Of a stretch of 64,000 nucleotides of DNA, positions 17,420 through 27,024 are shown piece after piece. Under the pieces are notes generated by a model, which made no database searches, was not told the DNA's origin, and saw only the letters and a list, made by a program, of their open reading frames with translations. Position 1 is the first letter of the stretch. Every line of letters starts with the position of its first letter. The DNA lies in assembly GCF_016919245.1 (NCBI RefSeq), contig NZ_JAFEJA010000001.1:4144001-4208000 (forward strand). Direction: 5' to 3'. Source of the DNA: Streptomyces zhihengii. GTDB lineage: Bacteria > Actinomycetota > Actinomycetes > Streptomycetales > Streptomycetaceae. Both the position numbers and the translations under genes were made by a program.

Positions 17420-19588
17420 CTAGCGTCCGAGACGCCCGCGGACCATTCCGACCAGTGCGTTGAGCTCCGCGATACGCATCTTCTTCGCCGCGACGTAGAA
17501 GACGCCCAACAGGACGATTCCGCCGATGACCAGCGCGACCAGGGAACCGCCCGCACCGTTGCCGAGCAGGGTGGTGAGACCGTAGGCCACCGCGCCGCCG
17601 GCGACCGCGGCGGGTACCGATGCCATGGACAGCCGGGCGTAGGTCCGCGTCACATGGGAACCGTCCAGGTCTCCGCCGAGCCGCTTCTTGAGCCTCCGCC
17701 AGGCGACCCCCACGCCGACCGCGTAGGCGAGGCCGTAGGAGGCGCCCATGCCCACGACCGCCCACTGGGCGGGGAGCAGCGCGTAACAGAGGGCGGAGGC
17801 TCCCGCGTTGACCGCGGCGACGATCACCGTGTTGTAGAAGGGCGTCCGGGTGTCCTCGTAGGCGTAGAAGCCGCGCAGGACGACGTACTGGACGGAGTAG
17901 GGGATCAGACCGAGACCGAAGGCCATCAGGATGAAGCCCATGCCCTGGGCGGCCTGGTGGCCGCTGGAGGCGAAGAGCAGCGTGGACATCGGGACGCCCA
18001 GCGCGAGGAAGGCGAAGGAGACGGGCACGATCGCCACCGCGGAGTTGCGCAGCCCCTGGGAGATGTCGTCGCGCACCGCGCCCGGGTCGCCGTCGTGGGC
18101 CGCGCGGGAGAGCCGCGGGAGCAGGGCCGCCATCACCGAGACGGTGATGATGGCCTGCGGCATGCCCCAGATCAGCTGGGCGTTGGTGTAGGCGATGAAG
18201 CCGGCGCCCTGCTTGCCGGAGGCCTCACCGGCCGCTGTGGCGAGCTGGGTGACGACGAGGACGCCCGCCTGGTTGGCGAGGACGAAGAGCACGGTCCACT
18301 TGGCGAGCTTGACGGTCTTGCCCAGCCCGTGGCCCTTCCAGTCGAAGCGCGGACGGAACCGGAAACCGGTCTCCCGCAGGTAGGGGATCATCGCCAGGGC
18401 CTGGACGACCAGGCCGAGGAGGGTGCCGATGCCGAGCAGGCGCACACCGTCCGGCGGGATCGTCTGGACACCCATCTGCGACTCGGCCGAGGTGCCGTAC
18501 ACCCAGATGAAGAGGCCGAACGTGGTGATCATGACGATGTTGTTGAGGACCGGGGTCCACATCATCGCGCCGAACTTGCCCCGCGCGTTCAGGATCTGGC
18601 CCATCACCACATGGATGCCCATGAAGAAGATGGTGGGCAGGCAGTAGCGGGCGAAGGTGACGGCCACGTTGTTGGCCGCCGGATCGCTCGCGATCGTGTC
18701 CGACATGAGCTGGACGAGCAGGGGCGCCGCGAAGACGGCGACGGCGACGATGGCGCCGAGCGCCACCATCACCAGGGTCAGCAGCCGGTTGGCGAAGGCC
18801 TCGCCGCCGTCCTCGTCGTTCTTCATCGCGCGGACGAGCTGCGGGACGAAGACGGAGTTGAGGCCGCCGCCGACGGTGAGGATGTAGATCATCGTCGGCA
18901 GGGTGTACGCGACGGTGAAGGTGTCACCGAGCAGCGCGGCGCCGAGCGCGGCCGTGATCACCAGGCTGCGGACGAATCCGGTGAGACGGGAGACCAGGGT
19001 GCCGGCCGCCATCACGGCGCTGGACTTCAGCAGCCCGGAGGCCTTCCCCGCCGGCTTCTTCGGTGCCGCGGGGACCGGGTCGGGCTCCGGCGACGGCGCG
19101 GGGACGCCCGCGGCCTGCTGGTCCCGGAAGAGATGGGCGAAGGCGTCGGGCTCCGGCTGCTGCTCACCGGCCCGGGTGACGAGATCGTCGACACCGGTGA
19201 ACTGGGTCGTCCGCGCGTCGTCCCCGTAGGGCAGGTGGCGCGAGGGGCCGTCCGGCTCCGGCGGCGGCGTCTGCGCCCAGACCCGGGGGTCCGGGGCGTA
19301 GGGCGCCGCGGGCGGCTGCTGGTAGAGGGGGTTCGGCGCCGGGTAGCTCCCCGGGGGCGGCGGCGGGTGCGCCGACCGGTCGTAGAGGGCCTCCGAGACC
19401 GGGTCCTGGGCGGACAGGTCCTGGGCCGCGTAGGGATCGGGGGCGTACGCGTCCTGGAGATAGGGGTCCTGGGCGTACTGGTCCTGCGGGGCGTACGGAT
19501 CGTGGGGAGGCTGATGAGGCGTCGGGCCCTGGCCGGACGGGTTACCGCCCGCGCCCTGACCGCGGTCACCGTCATACGGCGCGTTCAT
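17420..19588 (-). CDS. murJ: Lipid II flippase MurJ (MviN)
   Basis: Transports lipid II across the membrane for peptidoglycan synthesis. The 722-residue protein has a hydrophilic N-terminal extension of about 180 residues rich in Gln, Asp, Tyr and Pro (repeated PYAPQDQYAQDPYLQD-like units). The MviN core then starts at SSAVMAAGTLVSRLTGFVRSLV, with about 14 transmembrane helices. Core motifs include GGGLNSVFVPQLV. It is followed by the pseudokinase gene and preceded by the DUF6049-like gene, 45 bp away. Confidence 0.94.
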   Translation of the reverse strand: MNAPYDGDRGQGAGGNPSGQGPTPHQPPHDPYAPQDQYAQDPYLQDAYAPDPYAAQDLSAQDPVSEALYDRSAHPPPPPGSYPAPNPLYQQPPAAPYAPDPRVWAQTPPPEPDGPSRHLPYGDDARTTQFTGVDDLVTRAGEQQPEPDAFAHLFRDQQAAGVPAPSPEPDPVPAAPKKPAGKASGLLKSSAVMAAGTLVSRLTGFVRSLVITAALGAALLGDTFTVAYTLPTMIYILTVGGGLNSVFVPQLVRAMKNDEDGGEAFANRLLTLVMVALGAIVAVAVFAAPLLVQLMSDTIASDPAANNVAVTFARYCLPTIFFMGIHVVMGQILNARGKFGAMMWTPVLNNIVMITTFGLFIWVYGTSAESQMGVQTIPPDGVRLLGIGTLLGLVVQALAMIPYLRETGFRFRPRFDWKGHGLGKTVKLAKWTVLFVLANQAGVLVVTQLATAAGEASGKQGAGFIAYTNAQLIWGMPQAIITVSVMAALLPRLSRAAHDGDPGAVRDDISQGLRNSAVAIVPVSFAFLALGVPMSTLLFASSGHQAAQGMGFILMAFGLGLIPYSVQYVVLRGFYAYEDTRTPFYNTVIVAAVNAGASALCYALLPAQWAVVGMGASYGLAYAVGVGVAWRRLKKRLGGDLDGSHVTRTYARLSMASVPAAVAGGAVAYGLTTLLGNGAGGSLVALVIGGIVLLGVFYVAAKKMRIAELNALVGMVRGRLGR

Positions 19589-19633
19589 GACTACCCCACC
19601 TCATCGTCCCCGGCCGACCGGCCACGACATCGC

Positions 19634-22009
19634 TCAACGGTCCACTTTCTCACCAGCGCCGGACGGGTCGGCGCTTTCCGGTCGGGTGTCAGGTGACAGG
19701 TCACTCGCCTGCCCGGGATCCGGGCCGTCGCCGGCCCTCCCGACATCTTCGCCGGTCCCGGTGCCGGGTGTCCCCTCGGCGGCTTCCTCCGCGGCGGTGC
19801 CGCCGGAGCCGTCGGCCGCCGACGCGGCCGCGCGCCGGCGCTGGGTGTACATCCTGATACCCGCGAGGACGAGAAGCAGCACACCGCCGGCGATGACGAG
19901 CATCACCTGGGGCGTGATCTCCGAGACCTTCACGGTGAAGGCCATGGAGTCGCCGTAGGGGGTCCCGTCCTTGGTGAAGAGCTGCGCGGTCATCTGGACC
20001 TGGCCGTTGGCGTTGGCCACGGCGGGGAACTTCACGGTCTGGCTGTGACCGCCGCCGACCCGGACGGGCTGCTCCGCGATGGCCTTGTCGTCGAGCCCCA
20101 GCCGGGTGGGGCTCTGCGAGGTCAGCCGCAGCACCAGGTCGTCCACGCCCTGGACGAGCTGGTTCTGCACGGTGACGGGGATCATCGCGCTGCGGCCGGA
20201 GAGGGTCACATCCGACTTCTGGATGAGCTGGACCTCTTCGGTGAGGTTCTTGAGGTTGGTCTGCACCCCGCCGCGGTACTGCTGGGCGCCCTGCGGATTG
20301 CCCCGCCAGGACGTCGAGAGCTGGCGGTCGATCGCCCGGCCGAAGGGGGTGCTCACCCGGTCCGCCTGGGTGAGGATGCCCTCGAACATGTCGAGGTTCT
20401 TCTGGGTGCCGCTGATCTCACGGAACGCCTCGACGGACATCTCCTGCTTGCGGAGCTTGGACGGGTACTCGGAGGAGCGGGGTACCCGGGTGTTGGCGTC
20501 CGCGTCGGGCTTGGCCTCGGCGGCGGCCGTCAGGTCGAGCGGCTGGGTCCAGCGCTTGCCGTCCAGTGCCTTCAGGGCGCGCGCCATGCTCTGCGCCTGG
20601 GTGGCGGTGGGCATGCGCTGCGGGGCGACGACGATGCTGCGCTGCTTCTCCGGGTCCTGAAGGGTCAGGGCGAGCGTCTGGGCCAGGAACGTCTGCACGG
20701 CGAGCGCGGAGTCGTCGGACCGGGTCATGTCGCCCTGGAAGGCCCTGGAGAGCCGTGAGTCGGCCACCACGGCCGTGGTGCCGCCCCCGATGGGGCGGGC
20801 GGCGGTGGGGGTGTACGCCAGGTCGTCGCCGATGCTGTCGCTGCGGGCGATCACGTTGTCGGCGCCGGCGGAGGTGGCGACGTCGACGATCGCGGCGTCG
20901 ACGGCACCGTCGACGGGCCAGGCGAAGTCCACCGAGGGCGTGGTGAGGAGCGTCGACTCCACGGTGGTCCTGGCGACCTCGGTCGCGGGCCGCAGGTGGC
21001 TGAGGGAGCCGGACACGGCCTTGCCGCGGTGGGCCAGGGAGGCGAGATCGGGGTCGGCGAAGGGCAGCGCCACGATCGTGCGGCCCTGCACCGCCTTTCC
21101 GAGGTCGTTCAGCCAGGTCTGGGCGATCTTCTGGTTCTTCTCGCTGCCGGGGACGGTGGTGTCGCCCTGCCGGACGACGTAGCCCTCGGCCATGGCGTCG
21201 ACCGTGGCCAGCAGGTCGGGGTCGACGACCCAGGTCACGGGAAGCTGCGAGCCGAGCGAGACCATCTGTTCGAGGCGCCCGCCGGGAGACAGCTCGGCGA
21301 CCAGCGACTCGTCCTCGAACACCGGGGTCTGCTGCTCGTCGGAGCCGGTCTCCGAGGTGAGGTGGGTGGTCGAGATCAGCGGCCAGAGGTAGGTGAGCTG
21401 GGTCCGCTTCTCGGTCGCCTCCGGCTGCCAGGGCAGGAAGGTCCGCTCGATGCCGAGCACCTGGTCGAACCCGAGGGCCGGGGTCTGGCCCGACAGCGAG
21501 ACGCCGAGCTGGTAGACCCCGCCGTTCTCGTCGAGGTCCAGTTCGCCGGCCGGGACGGAGAGCGAGAAGTCGTGGCTGACGCCGGCGGCCAGCCGGGGGA
21601 TCTCGACCGCGTACTTGTCGTCGATCCGGGAGCCGTCGAGGATCGGGTCGAAGGCCCTGCCCTCCGCCTGGCGCTCCGCGGCGCGGTCGATGGCGGCGCG
21701 TCCGGTGAGCTGCTGTCCGACGCGGAGATCGACATGGGCGTCGCTGATCGGCTGCTTGCCGCGGTTGATCACCGTGCCCGTGACCCGGATCGTGTCCTTC
21801 TCGCCGGGAGAGGCGGGCGTCACCGTGTTCAGGGACACATCGACGGTGCGGCTGCCCGTGGCCTCCTCGGCGGCGGACGCGGCCGGGGCGCCGGGCCCCC
21901 ACAGGAGTCCGGCCACGAGCGGTAGCCCCGCGACCACGGAGGCTGTGCGGCGCAGCCACCGGCGGGCCGGAGGAGTACGCATCCCCTGGATGTCTGCCGC
22001 CTCGGCCAC
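19634..22009 (-). CDS. DUF6049-type secreted, membrane-anchored protein
   Basis: A 791-residue protein with a signal sequence (RRTASVVAGLPLVAGLLWGPGAPAASA), a large extracytoplasmic region and a C-terminal transmembrane helix (VMLVIAGGVLLLVLAGI) followed by a basic and acidic cytosolic tail. The region has an N-terminal Ig-like or CARDB-like part (VTGTVINRGKQPISDAHVDL) and a C-terminal beta-rich part. Conserved immediately upstream of murJ in actinobacteria, so a cell-envelope role is inferred; biochemical function unknown. GTG at 22009 or ATG at 21982 could be the start. Confidence 0.82.
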   Translation of the reverse strand: MAEAADIQGMRTPPARRWLRRTASVVAGLPLVAGLLWGPGAPAASAAEEATGSRTVDVSLNTVTPASPGEKDTIRVTGTVINRGKQPISDAHVDLRVGQQLTGRAAIDRAAERQAEGRAFDPILDGSRIDDKYAVEIPRLAAGVSHDFSLSVPAGELDLDENGGVYQLGVSLSGQTPALGFDQVLGIERTFLPWQPEATEKRTQLTYLWPLISTTHLTSETGSDEQQTPVFEDESLVAELSPGGRLEQMVSLGSQLPVTWVVDPDLLATVDAMAEGYVVRQGDTTVPGSEKNQKIAQTWLNDLGKAVQGRTIVALPFADPDLASLAHRGKAVSGSLSHLRPATEVARTTVESTLLTTPSVDFAWPVDGAVDAAIVDVATSAGADNVIARSDSIGDDLAYTPTAARPIGGGTTAVVADSRLSRAFQGDMTRSDDSALAVQTFLAQTLALTLQDPEKQRSIVVAPQRMPTATQAQSMARALKALDGKRWTQPLDLTAAAEAKPDADANTRVPRSSEYPSKLRKQEMSVEAFREISGTQKNLDMFEGILTQADRVSTPFGRAIDRQLSTSWRGNPQGAQQYRGGVQTNLKNLTEEVQLIQKSDVTLSGRSAMIPVTVQNQLVQGVDDLVLRLTSQSPTRLGLDDKAIAEQPVRVGGGHSQTVKFPAVANANGQVQMTAQLFTKDGTPYGDSMAFTVKVSEITPQVMLVIAGGVLLLVLAGIRMYTQRRRAAASAADGSGGTAAEEAAEGTPGTGTGEDVGRAGDGPDPGQASDLSPDTRPESADPSGAGEKVDR

Positions 22010-22203
22010 GCGCGCCCGTCCCTCGTCGTCTGCTTGCCCTGGGTGGTTCTCTGGTCCTTGCGTCCACGCATGGTAACGAGACCCGCTGTGTCGAAGTGCC
22101 GCGGTCTGCTCCACAAGATCGCCACCGGAAGGATCGTGACGGACCCGTGAGGTGCCGCCCGGGGCCCGGAGACAACCCGACTGCTTCGGCGGGCCGGGGC
22201 ACG

Positions 22204-22220
22204 TAACCTTTTCTGCTGTG
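22204..22220 (+). promoter_or_regulatory. Likely leaderless promoter of cca
   Basis: TAACCT at 22204-22209 is a good -10 element ending 8 nt before the GTG at 22218, and no ribosome-binding site is visible. This fits transcription beginning at or near the start codon. The gap of 208 bp from the divergent gene at 22009 also holds the promoter for the DUF6049-murJ series. Confidence 0.5.
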
Positions 22221-23684
22221 CCGAACGCCAATGAAGACAGCCCCACAGCCCTGAGCCAGGTGCAACGCCGCGCGGTGAGCGAACTGCTGCGGGTCTCGCC
22301 TGTCGCCGATGACCTCGCCCGCAGATTCCAGGATGCCGGATTCCGTCTCGCGCTGGTCGGAGGGTCGGTCCGGGACGCGCTGCTCGGGCGGCTCGGCAAT
22401 GATCTGGACTTCACCACCGACGCCCGGCCCGAGGACGTCCTGAAGATCATCCGGCCCTGGGCGGACTCCGTCTGGGACGTCGGCATCGCCTTCGGCACGG
22501 TCGGGGCGCAGAAGGACGGCCGGGTGGGCGACGACGTCCAGCGGTTCCAGATCGAGGTCACGACCTATCGCTCGGAGGCCTACGACAGGACCTCCCGCAA
22601 GCCCGAGGTCTCCTACGGCGACTCCATCGAGGACGACCTCGTCCGCCGTGACTTCACCGTGAACGCCATGGCCGTGGCACTCCCGGAGAAGGAGTTCATC
22701 GATCCGCACGGCGGCCTGGAGGACCTGGCCGCCCGGATTCTGCGCACCCCGGGCACACCGGAGGAGTCCTTCTCCGACGATCCGCTGCGGATGATGCGGG
22801 CGGCCCGCTTCGCCGCCCAGCTCGACTTCGAGGTGGCGCCGGACGTGGTGGAGGCCATGACGGCGATGGCCGAGCGGATCGGGATCGTCTCCGCCGAGCG
22901 GGTGCGGGACGAACTGAACAAGCTGCTGCTGTCGGCGCACCCCCGCAAGGGCCTGGGCCTGCTGGTGGACACCGGCCTCGCCGCGTACGTTCTGCCCGAG
23001 CTTCCCGCGCTTCGTCTGGAAAGTGACGAGCACCACCGTCACAAGGATGTGTACGAGCACTCACTGACCGTGCTCGACCAGGCCATCGACCTGGAGCAGG
23101 ACGGTCCGGACCTGGTGCTGCGGCTGGCTGCTCTGCTCCATGACATCGGGAAGCCGCGGACGCGCCGGTTCGAGGGCGACGGCCGGGTCTCCTTCCACCA
23201 CCACGAAGTCGTGGGGGCGAAGATGACCAAGAAGCGGATGACGGCGCTGAAGTACTCCAACGACATGGTCAAGGACGTGTCGCGGCTGGTGGAGCTGCAT
23301 CTGCGGTTCCACGGCTACGGCACCGGCGAGTGGACCGACTCCGCCGTCCGCCGGTATGTGCGGGACGGCGGCCCGCTGCTCGACCGGCTGCACAAGCTGA
23401 CGCGCTCGGACTGCACCACCCGCAACAAGCGCAAGGCCACTGCCCTCTCCCGCGCCTATGACGGACTGGAGGAGCGGATCGCCCAGCTCCAGGAGCAGGA
23501 GGAGCTCGACGCGATCCGCCCGGACCTCGACGGCAACGAGATCCAGAAGATCCTCGGCATCGGTCCCGGCCCGGTGATCGGCAAGGCGTATGCCTTCCTT
23601 CTGGACCTCCGGCTGGAGAACGGCCCGATGGAGCACGACGCCGCCGTCGCCGCGCTGAAGGAGTGGTGGGCGGCCCAGAGCTGA
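22218..23684 (+). CDS. cca: CCA tRNA nucleotidyltransferase
   Basis: Adds or repairs the 3'-terminal CCA of tRNAs. The 488-residue protein has the nucleotidyltransferase signature GGSVRDALLG...DLDFTTDA (about residues 58-83) and an HD phosphohydrolase domain (LLHDIGKPRTR with HHHEVVGA). Annotated in the past as a poly(A) polymerase, but in S. coelicolor the homologue was shown to be the CCA-adding enzyme. The GTG start follows a -10-like element without a leader. It converges with the MFS gene through a parS-containing palindrome. Confidence 0.93.
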   Translation: MPNANEDSPTALSQVQRRAVSELLRVSPVADDLARRFQDAGFRLALVGGSVRDALLGRLGNDLDFTTDARPEDVLKIIRPWADSVWDVGIAFGTVGAQKDGRVGDDVQRFQIEVTTYRSEAYDRTSRKPEVSYGDSIEDDLVRRDFTVNAMAVALPEKEFIDPHGGLEDLAARILRTPGTPEESFSDDPLRMMRAARFAAQLDFEVAPDVVEAMTAMAERIGIVSAERVRDELNKLLLSAHPRKGLGLLVDTGLAAYVLPELPALRLESDEHHRHKDVYEHSLTVLDQAIDLEQDGPDLVLRLAALLHDIGKPRTRRFEGDGRVSFHHHEVVGAKMTKKRMTALKYSNDMVKDVSRLVELHLRFHGYGTGEWTDSAVRRYVRDGGPLLDRLHKLTRSDCTTRNKRKATALSRAYDGLEERIAQLQEQEELDAIRPDLDGNEIQKILGIGPGPVIGKAYAFLLDLRLENGPMEHDAAVAALKEWWAAQS

Positions 23685-23707
23685 GTCCCCGGTGCCGGCG
23701 GGGGGAT

Positions 23708-23721
23708 GTTTCACGTGAAAC
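23708..23721. other. parS: parS site 5
   Basis: Perfect gtttcacgtgaaac, flanked by near-palindromic GC arms (one mismatch over 19 bp), 24 bp after the cca stop. Confidence 0.95.
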
Positions 23722-23736
23722 ATCGCCCCGCCGCGT

Positions 23737-23774
23737 ACGAGAGGCCGTGTTTCACGTGAAACACGGCCTCTCGT
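23737..23774. terminator. parS: parS site 6 forming the centre of a 38-bp convergent terminator
   Basis: Perfect 19+19-bp palindrome between convergent cca and MFS genes; its central 14 bp (23749-23762) are an exact parS. The arms are GC-rich like a rho-independent terminator stem, so one sequence probably serves both purposes. Confidence 0.85.
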
Positions 23775-23776
23775 CG

Positions 23777-25045
23777 TCAGCCCGCCTGCTCGCTGTGCCG
23801 CCACCGGGTCAGCGTGAGGCAGGCGACCGCGTAGATGGCCGCCACCATCACCACCAGAGGCACCGAGCGTCCGTCGGGCGGCAGCATCAGGGCCGCGATG
23901 CCGGCGGCTCCGACGAAGGCGATGTTGAAGAGCATGTCGTAGAGCGCGAAGACCCGGCCGCGGTAGGCGTCGTCCACCGACGTCTGGACGACGGTGTCCG
24001 TGGCGATCTTCGCTCCCTGGGTGACCAGTCCGAGGAGGAAGGCGGCGACCAGCATCGGAGCCGGAGCGAAGGGGAGCGCGAGAGCCGGTTCGAGGACCGC
24101 CGCGATACCCGCGCAGGTGGCCATCCATCCGTAGCGCCCGAATCGCTCGACCGCCCAGGGGGAGAGGACGGCCGCCGCGAAGAAGCCGGCGCCCGAGACT
24201 CCGAGCGCGAGGCCGAGCAGGGCCAGGCCGTCGGCGTCCGTGTCGGACCAGGCGTACCGGCAGAGCATGAGGACCATGACGGTGAGGGCGCCGTAGCAGA
24301 AGCGCAGCAGCGTCATGGCCGCCAGGGCGTGGGCGGCGGCCGGCCGGTGCCGCAGATGGCGCAGCCCGGCCGACAGGCCACGGGCCGTCGAGACCACAGC
24401 CGCGAGGAGACGGGGCTGGAGCACCTCCGGGTCCGGCCCGAGCAGGGCCCGGCTCATCCGCAGGCTCATGAACGCGGAGGAGAGATAGAGGAGAGCCGCG
24501 AGGAGGACCACCGCGGCGTCGGAGTCCGAGAGGAGCAGCCGCACCGCGAAGGCCAGCCCGCCGCCCGCGGTGGCGGCCAGGGTGCCGGCGGTCGGGGACA
24601 GGGAGTTGGCCACGACGAGGCGGTCGGCGTCGACGACCCGGGGCAGTGAGGCGGAGAGCCCGGCCAGGACGAAGCGGTTGACGCCGGTGACCGTGAGTGC
24701 GGAGGCGTAGAAGAGCCAGTCCGGCACGGACGCCAGGATCAGCAGAGCGGTGCAGCAGGCCAGGGCGGCCCGCAGCAGATTGCCGTACAGCAGCACCTGG
24801 CGCCGGCGCCAGCGGTCGAGCAGCACACCGGCGAAGGGGCCGACGAGCGAGTAGGGCAGCAGCAGTACGGCCATGGCGGAGGCGATCGCCGCAGGCGAGG
24901 TCTCCCGCTCCGGGGAGAAGACCACATAGGTGGCGAGGGCGACCTGGAAGACGCCGTCGGCCGACTGGGACAGCAGCCGGACCGCCAGAAGCCGGCGGAA
25001 GTTCTTCAGGCGCAGCAGGACGCGCAGATCACCAACGGCGGACAT
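23777..25045 (-). CDS. MFS transporter
   Basis: A 422-residue major-facilitator protein with about 12 hydrophobic segments and the loop-2/3 type motif GVLLDRWRRRQVLLYGN between helices 2 and 3. Substrate unknown; it is closest in layout to drug-exporter-like MFS proteins. The ATG at 25045 gives MSAVGDLRVLLRLKNFRRL; a GTG five codons upstream (25060) is also in frame. No ribosome-binding site is seen because the start lies directly beside the ino1 terminator, so a leaderless transcript is possible. Confidence 0.8.
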   Translation of the reverse strand: MSAVGDLRVLLRLKNFRRLLAVRLLSQSADGVFQVALATYVVFSPERETSPAAIASAMAVLLLPYSLVGPFAGVLLDRWRRRQVLLYGNLLRAALACCTALLILASVPDWLFYASALTVTGVNRFVLAGLSASLPRVVDADRLVVANSLSPTAGTLAATAGGGLAFAVRLLLSDSDAAVVLLAALLYLSSAFMSLRMSRALLGPDPEVLQPRLLAAVVSTARGLSAGLRHLRHRPAAAHALAAMTLLRFCYGALTVMVLMLCRYAWSDTDADGLALLGLALGVSGAGFFAAAVLSPWAVERFGRYGWMATCAGIAAVLEPALALPFAPAPMLVAAFLLGLVTQGAKIATDTVVQTSVDDAYRGRVFALYDMLFNIAFVGAAGIAALMLPPDGRSVPLVVMVAAIYAVACLTLTRWRHSEQAG

Positions 25046-25063
25046 GCGAGCAAGCGTCACATA

Positions 25064-25104
25064 CGAGGAGGGTCCCCGGGGCGGTGACCCGGGGACCCTC
25101 CTCG
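25064..25104 (-). terminator. ino1 terminator
   Basis: Perfect 17-bp stem (25064-25080 with 25088-25104) and 7-nt loop, just downstream of the inositol-phosphate synthase gene on the minus strand. Confidence 0.85.
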
Positions 25105-25126
25105 ATGGTGCGGTGAGATACGGCGC

Positions 25127-26209
25127 TTAGCGCTCGACCTCGCCCTTGATGAACTTCTCGACGTTCTCGCGGGCCTCGTCGTCGAAGTACTGCACCGGCG
25201 GGGACTTCATGAAGTACGAGGAGGCCGAGAGGATCGGGCCGCCGACGCCGCGGTCCTTGGCGATCTTCGCGGCACGCACGGCGTCGATGATGACACCGGC
25301 CGAGTTCGGGGAGTCCCACACCTCGAGCTTGTACTCGAGGTTCAGCGGGACGTCGCCGAAGGCGCGGCCCTCGAGGCGGACGTACGCCCACTTGCGGTCG
25401 TCGAGCCAGGCGACGTAGTCCGACGGGCCGATGTGGACGTTCTTCTCGCCCATGTCGCGGTCGGGGATCTGCGAGGTGACGGCCTGCGTCTTCGAGATCT
25501 TCTTGGACTCCAGGCGCTCACGCTCGAGCATGTTCTTGAAGTCCATGTTGCCGCCGACGTTCAGCTGCATGGTGCGGTCCAGGATGACACCGCGGTCCTC
25601 GAACAGCTTCGCCATCACGCGGTGCGTGATGGTGGCGCCGACCTGGGACTTGATGTCGTCGCCGACGATCGGGACACCGGCCTCGGTGAACTTGTCCGCC
25701 CACTCCTTGGTGCCGGCGATGAAGACCGGGAGGGCGTTGACGAACGCGACCTTGGCGTCGATGGCGCACTGCGCGTAGTACTTCGCAGCGTCCTCGGAGC
25801 CCACGGGCAGGTAGCAGACCAGGACGTCGACCTGCTTGTCCTTGAGGGTCTGGACGATGTCGACCGGGGCCTCGGCGGACTCCTCGATGGTCTGGCGGTA
25901 GTACTTGCCCAGGCCGTCCAGGGTGTGGCCGCGCTGCACGGTGACGCCGGAGGACGGCACGTCGCAGATCTTGATGGTGTTGTTCTCGCTGGCGCCGATG
26001 GCGTCGACCAGGTCGAGACCGACCTTCTTGGCGTCCACGTCGAAGGCGGCGACGAACTCGACGTCGCGGACGTGGTAGTCGCCGAACTGGACGTGCATCA
26101 GACCCGGCACCTTGCCGGCCGGGTCGGCGTCCTTGTAGTACTCGACGCCCTGCACCAGCGAGGCGGCGCAGTTGCCCACGCCGACGATGGCTACGCGAAC
26201 CGAACCCAT
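25127..26209 (-). CDS. ino1: Inositol-3-phosphate synthase (myo-inositol-1-phosphate synthase)
   Basis: NAD-dependent conversion of glucose 6-phosphate to inositol 3-phosphate, first step to mycothiol and phosphatidylinositol lipids. The 360-residue protein has the Rossmann loop [16 protein letters not shown] (about residues 10-25), the active-site region around [12 protein letters not shown] and [10 protein letters not shown], and [14 protein letters not shown]. Length is typical of actinobacterial enzymes. ATG at 26209 with CAGGGAGC upstream. A PadR regulator lies just upstream, 60 bp away, in the same direction. Confidence 0.95.
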   Translation of the reverse strand: MGSVRVAIVGVGNCAASLVQGVEYYKDADPAGKVPGLMHVQFGDYHVRDVEFVAAFDVDAKKVGLDLVDAIGASENNTIKICDVPSSGVTVQRGHTLDGLGKYYRQTIEESAEAPVDIVQTLKDKQVDVLVCYLPVGSEDAAKYYAQCAIDAKVAFVNALPVFIAGTKEWADKFTEAGVPIVGDDIKSQVGATITHRVMAKLFEDRGVILDRTMQLNVGGNMDFKNMLERERLESKKISKTQAVTSQIPDRDMGEKNVHIGPSDYVAWLDDRKWAYVRLEGRAFGDVPLNLEYKLEVWDSPNSAGVIIDAVRAAKIAKDRGVGGPILSASSYFMKSPPVQYFDDEARENVEKFIKGEVER

Positions 26210-26268
26210 TCCGGTTGCTCCCTGTGTGATCTCGGTATTCCGGATGAAACCCTGCGGAGCGCGGGGCT

Positions 26269-26979
26269 TCACTTGGCGGTGTCGTCGGACGGATCCGACG
26301 GGCCGGAGTCGCCGGGAGATGTCTCCCCGCTCCTCTCGGTCCGCCGGGGCAGGCCGTCCGTCGCTCCAGATGTGTTGTCCTGCTGAGCGGTGTTCCCGGG
26401 GGACGGGTGTCGCTGATCCCGTCCCGCCCGCTCGCTCTCGATGAGCTCGTTCAGCCAGCGCACTTCACGCTCCACGGACTCCATGCCGTGCCGTTGCAGT
26501 TCGAGCGTGTAGTCGTCGAGGCGTTCACGGGTGCGGGCGAGAGAGGCGCGCATCTTCTCCAGGCGCTCTTCCAGCCGGCTGCGGCGGCCCTCCAGCACCC
26601 GCATCCGCACCTCGCGCTCCGTCTGGCCGAAGAAGGCGAAACGGGCGGCGAAGTGCTCGTCCTCCCAGGTGTCGGGGCCGGTGTGGGAGAGCAGCTCCTC
26701 GAAGTGCTCTTTTCCTTCGGCCGTCAACCGGTAGACGATCTTCGCCCGGCGCCCCGCGAGGGAGGCGGCGAGGGCGTCCTCGGGTGCGTGTCCCGGTTCC
26801 TCGATCAACCAGCCGTTGGCGACCAGCGTCTTGAGGCAGGGGTAGAGGGTCCCGTAGCTGAAGGCGCGGAAGATCCCCAGCGAGGTGTTGAGCCGCTTGC
26901 GCAGCTCGTATCCGTGCATCGGGGCTTCACGGAGCAGTCCGAGTACGGCGAACTCGAGGATGCCTGAGCGCCTGCTCAC
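26269..26979 (-). CDS. PadR-family transcriptional regulator
   Basis: A 236-residue regulator with an N-terminal winged helix ([23 protein letters not shown], then [22 protein letters not shown]) and a charged, coiled-coil C-terminal domain (about 130-200), followed by a disordered Ser/Pro/Asp tail. I chose the GTG at 26979 because GGGAGG lies upstream. It is next to ino1 and probably co-transcribed with it, so control of inositol synthesis or of itself is a reasonable inference. A 35-bp perfect palindrome lies 45 nt upstream. Confidence 0.88.
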   Translation of the reverse strand: MSRRSGILEFAVLGLLREAPMHGYELRKRLNTSLGIFRAFSYGTLYPCLKTLVANGWLIEEPGHAPEDALAASLAGRRAKIVYRLTAEGKEHFEELLSHTGPDTWEDEHFAARFAFFGQTEREVRMRVLEGRRSRLEERLEKMRASLARTRERLDDYTLELQRHGMESVEREVRWLNELIESERAGRDQRHPSPGNTAQQDNTSGATDGLPRRTERSGETSPGDSGPSDPSDDTAK

Positions 26980-27024
26980 CGCTGCCTCCCTCGCCGTACG
27001 GGGCCCGTATGTCTGTCCGATGTG

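Noticed and set aside
15494..19696. A 1400-codon open frame on the plus strand
   Set aside because: It lies opposite the pseudokinase, murJ and sigma-factor genes and has amino-acid composition of a GC-rich shadow frame (Arg, Gly, Val, Asp runs), with no recognisable domain.
20418..23060. An 880-codon antisense frame over the DUF6049 and cca genes
   Set aside because: Real proteins with strong motifs are encoded on the other frames; this is a codon-bias mirror.
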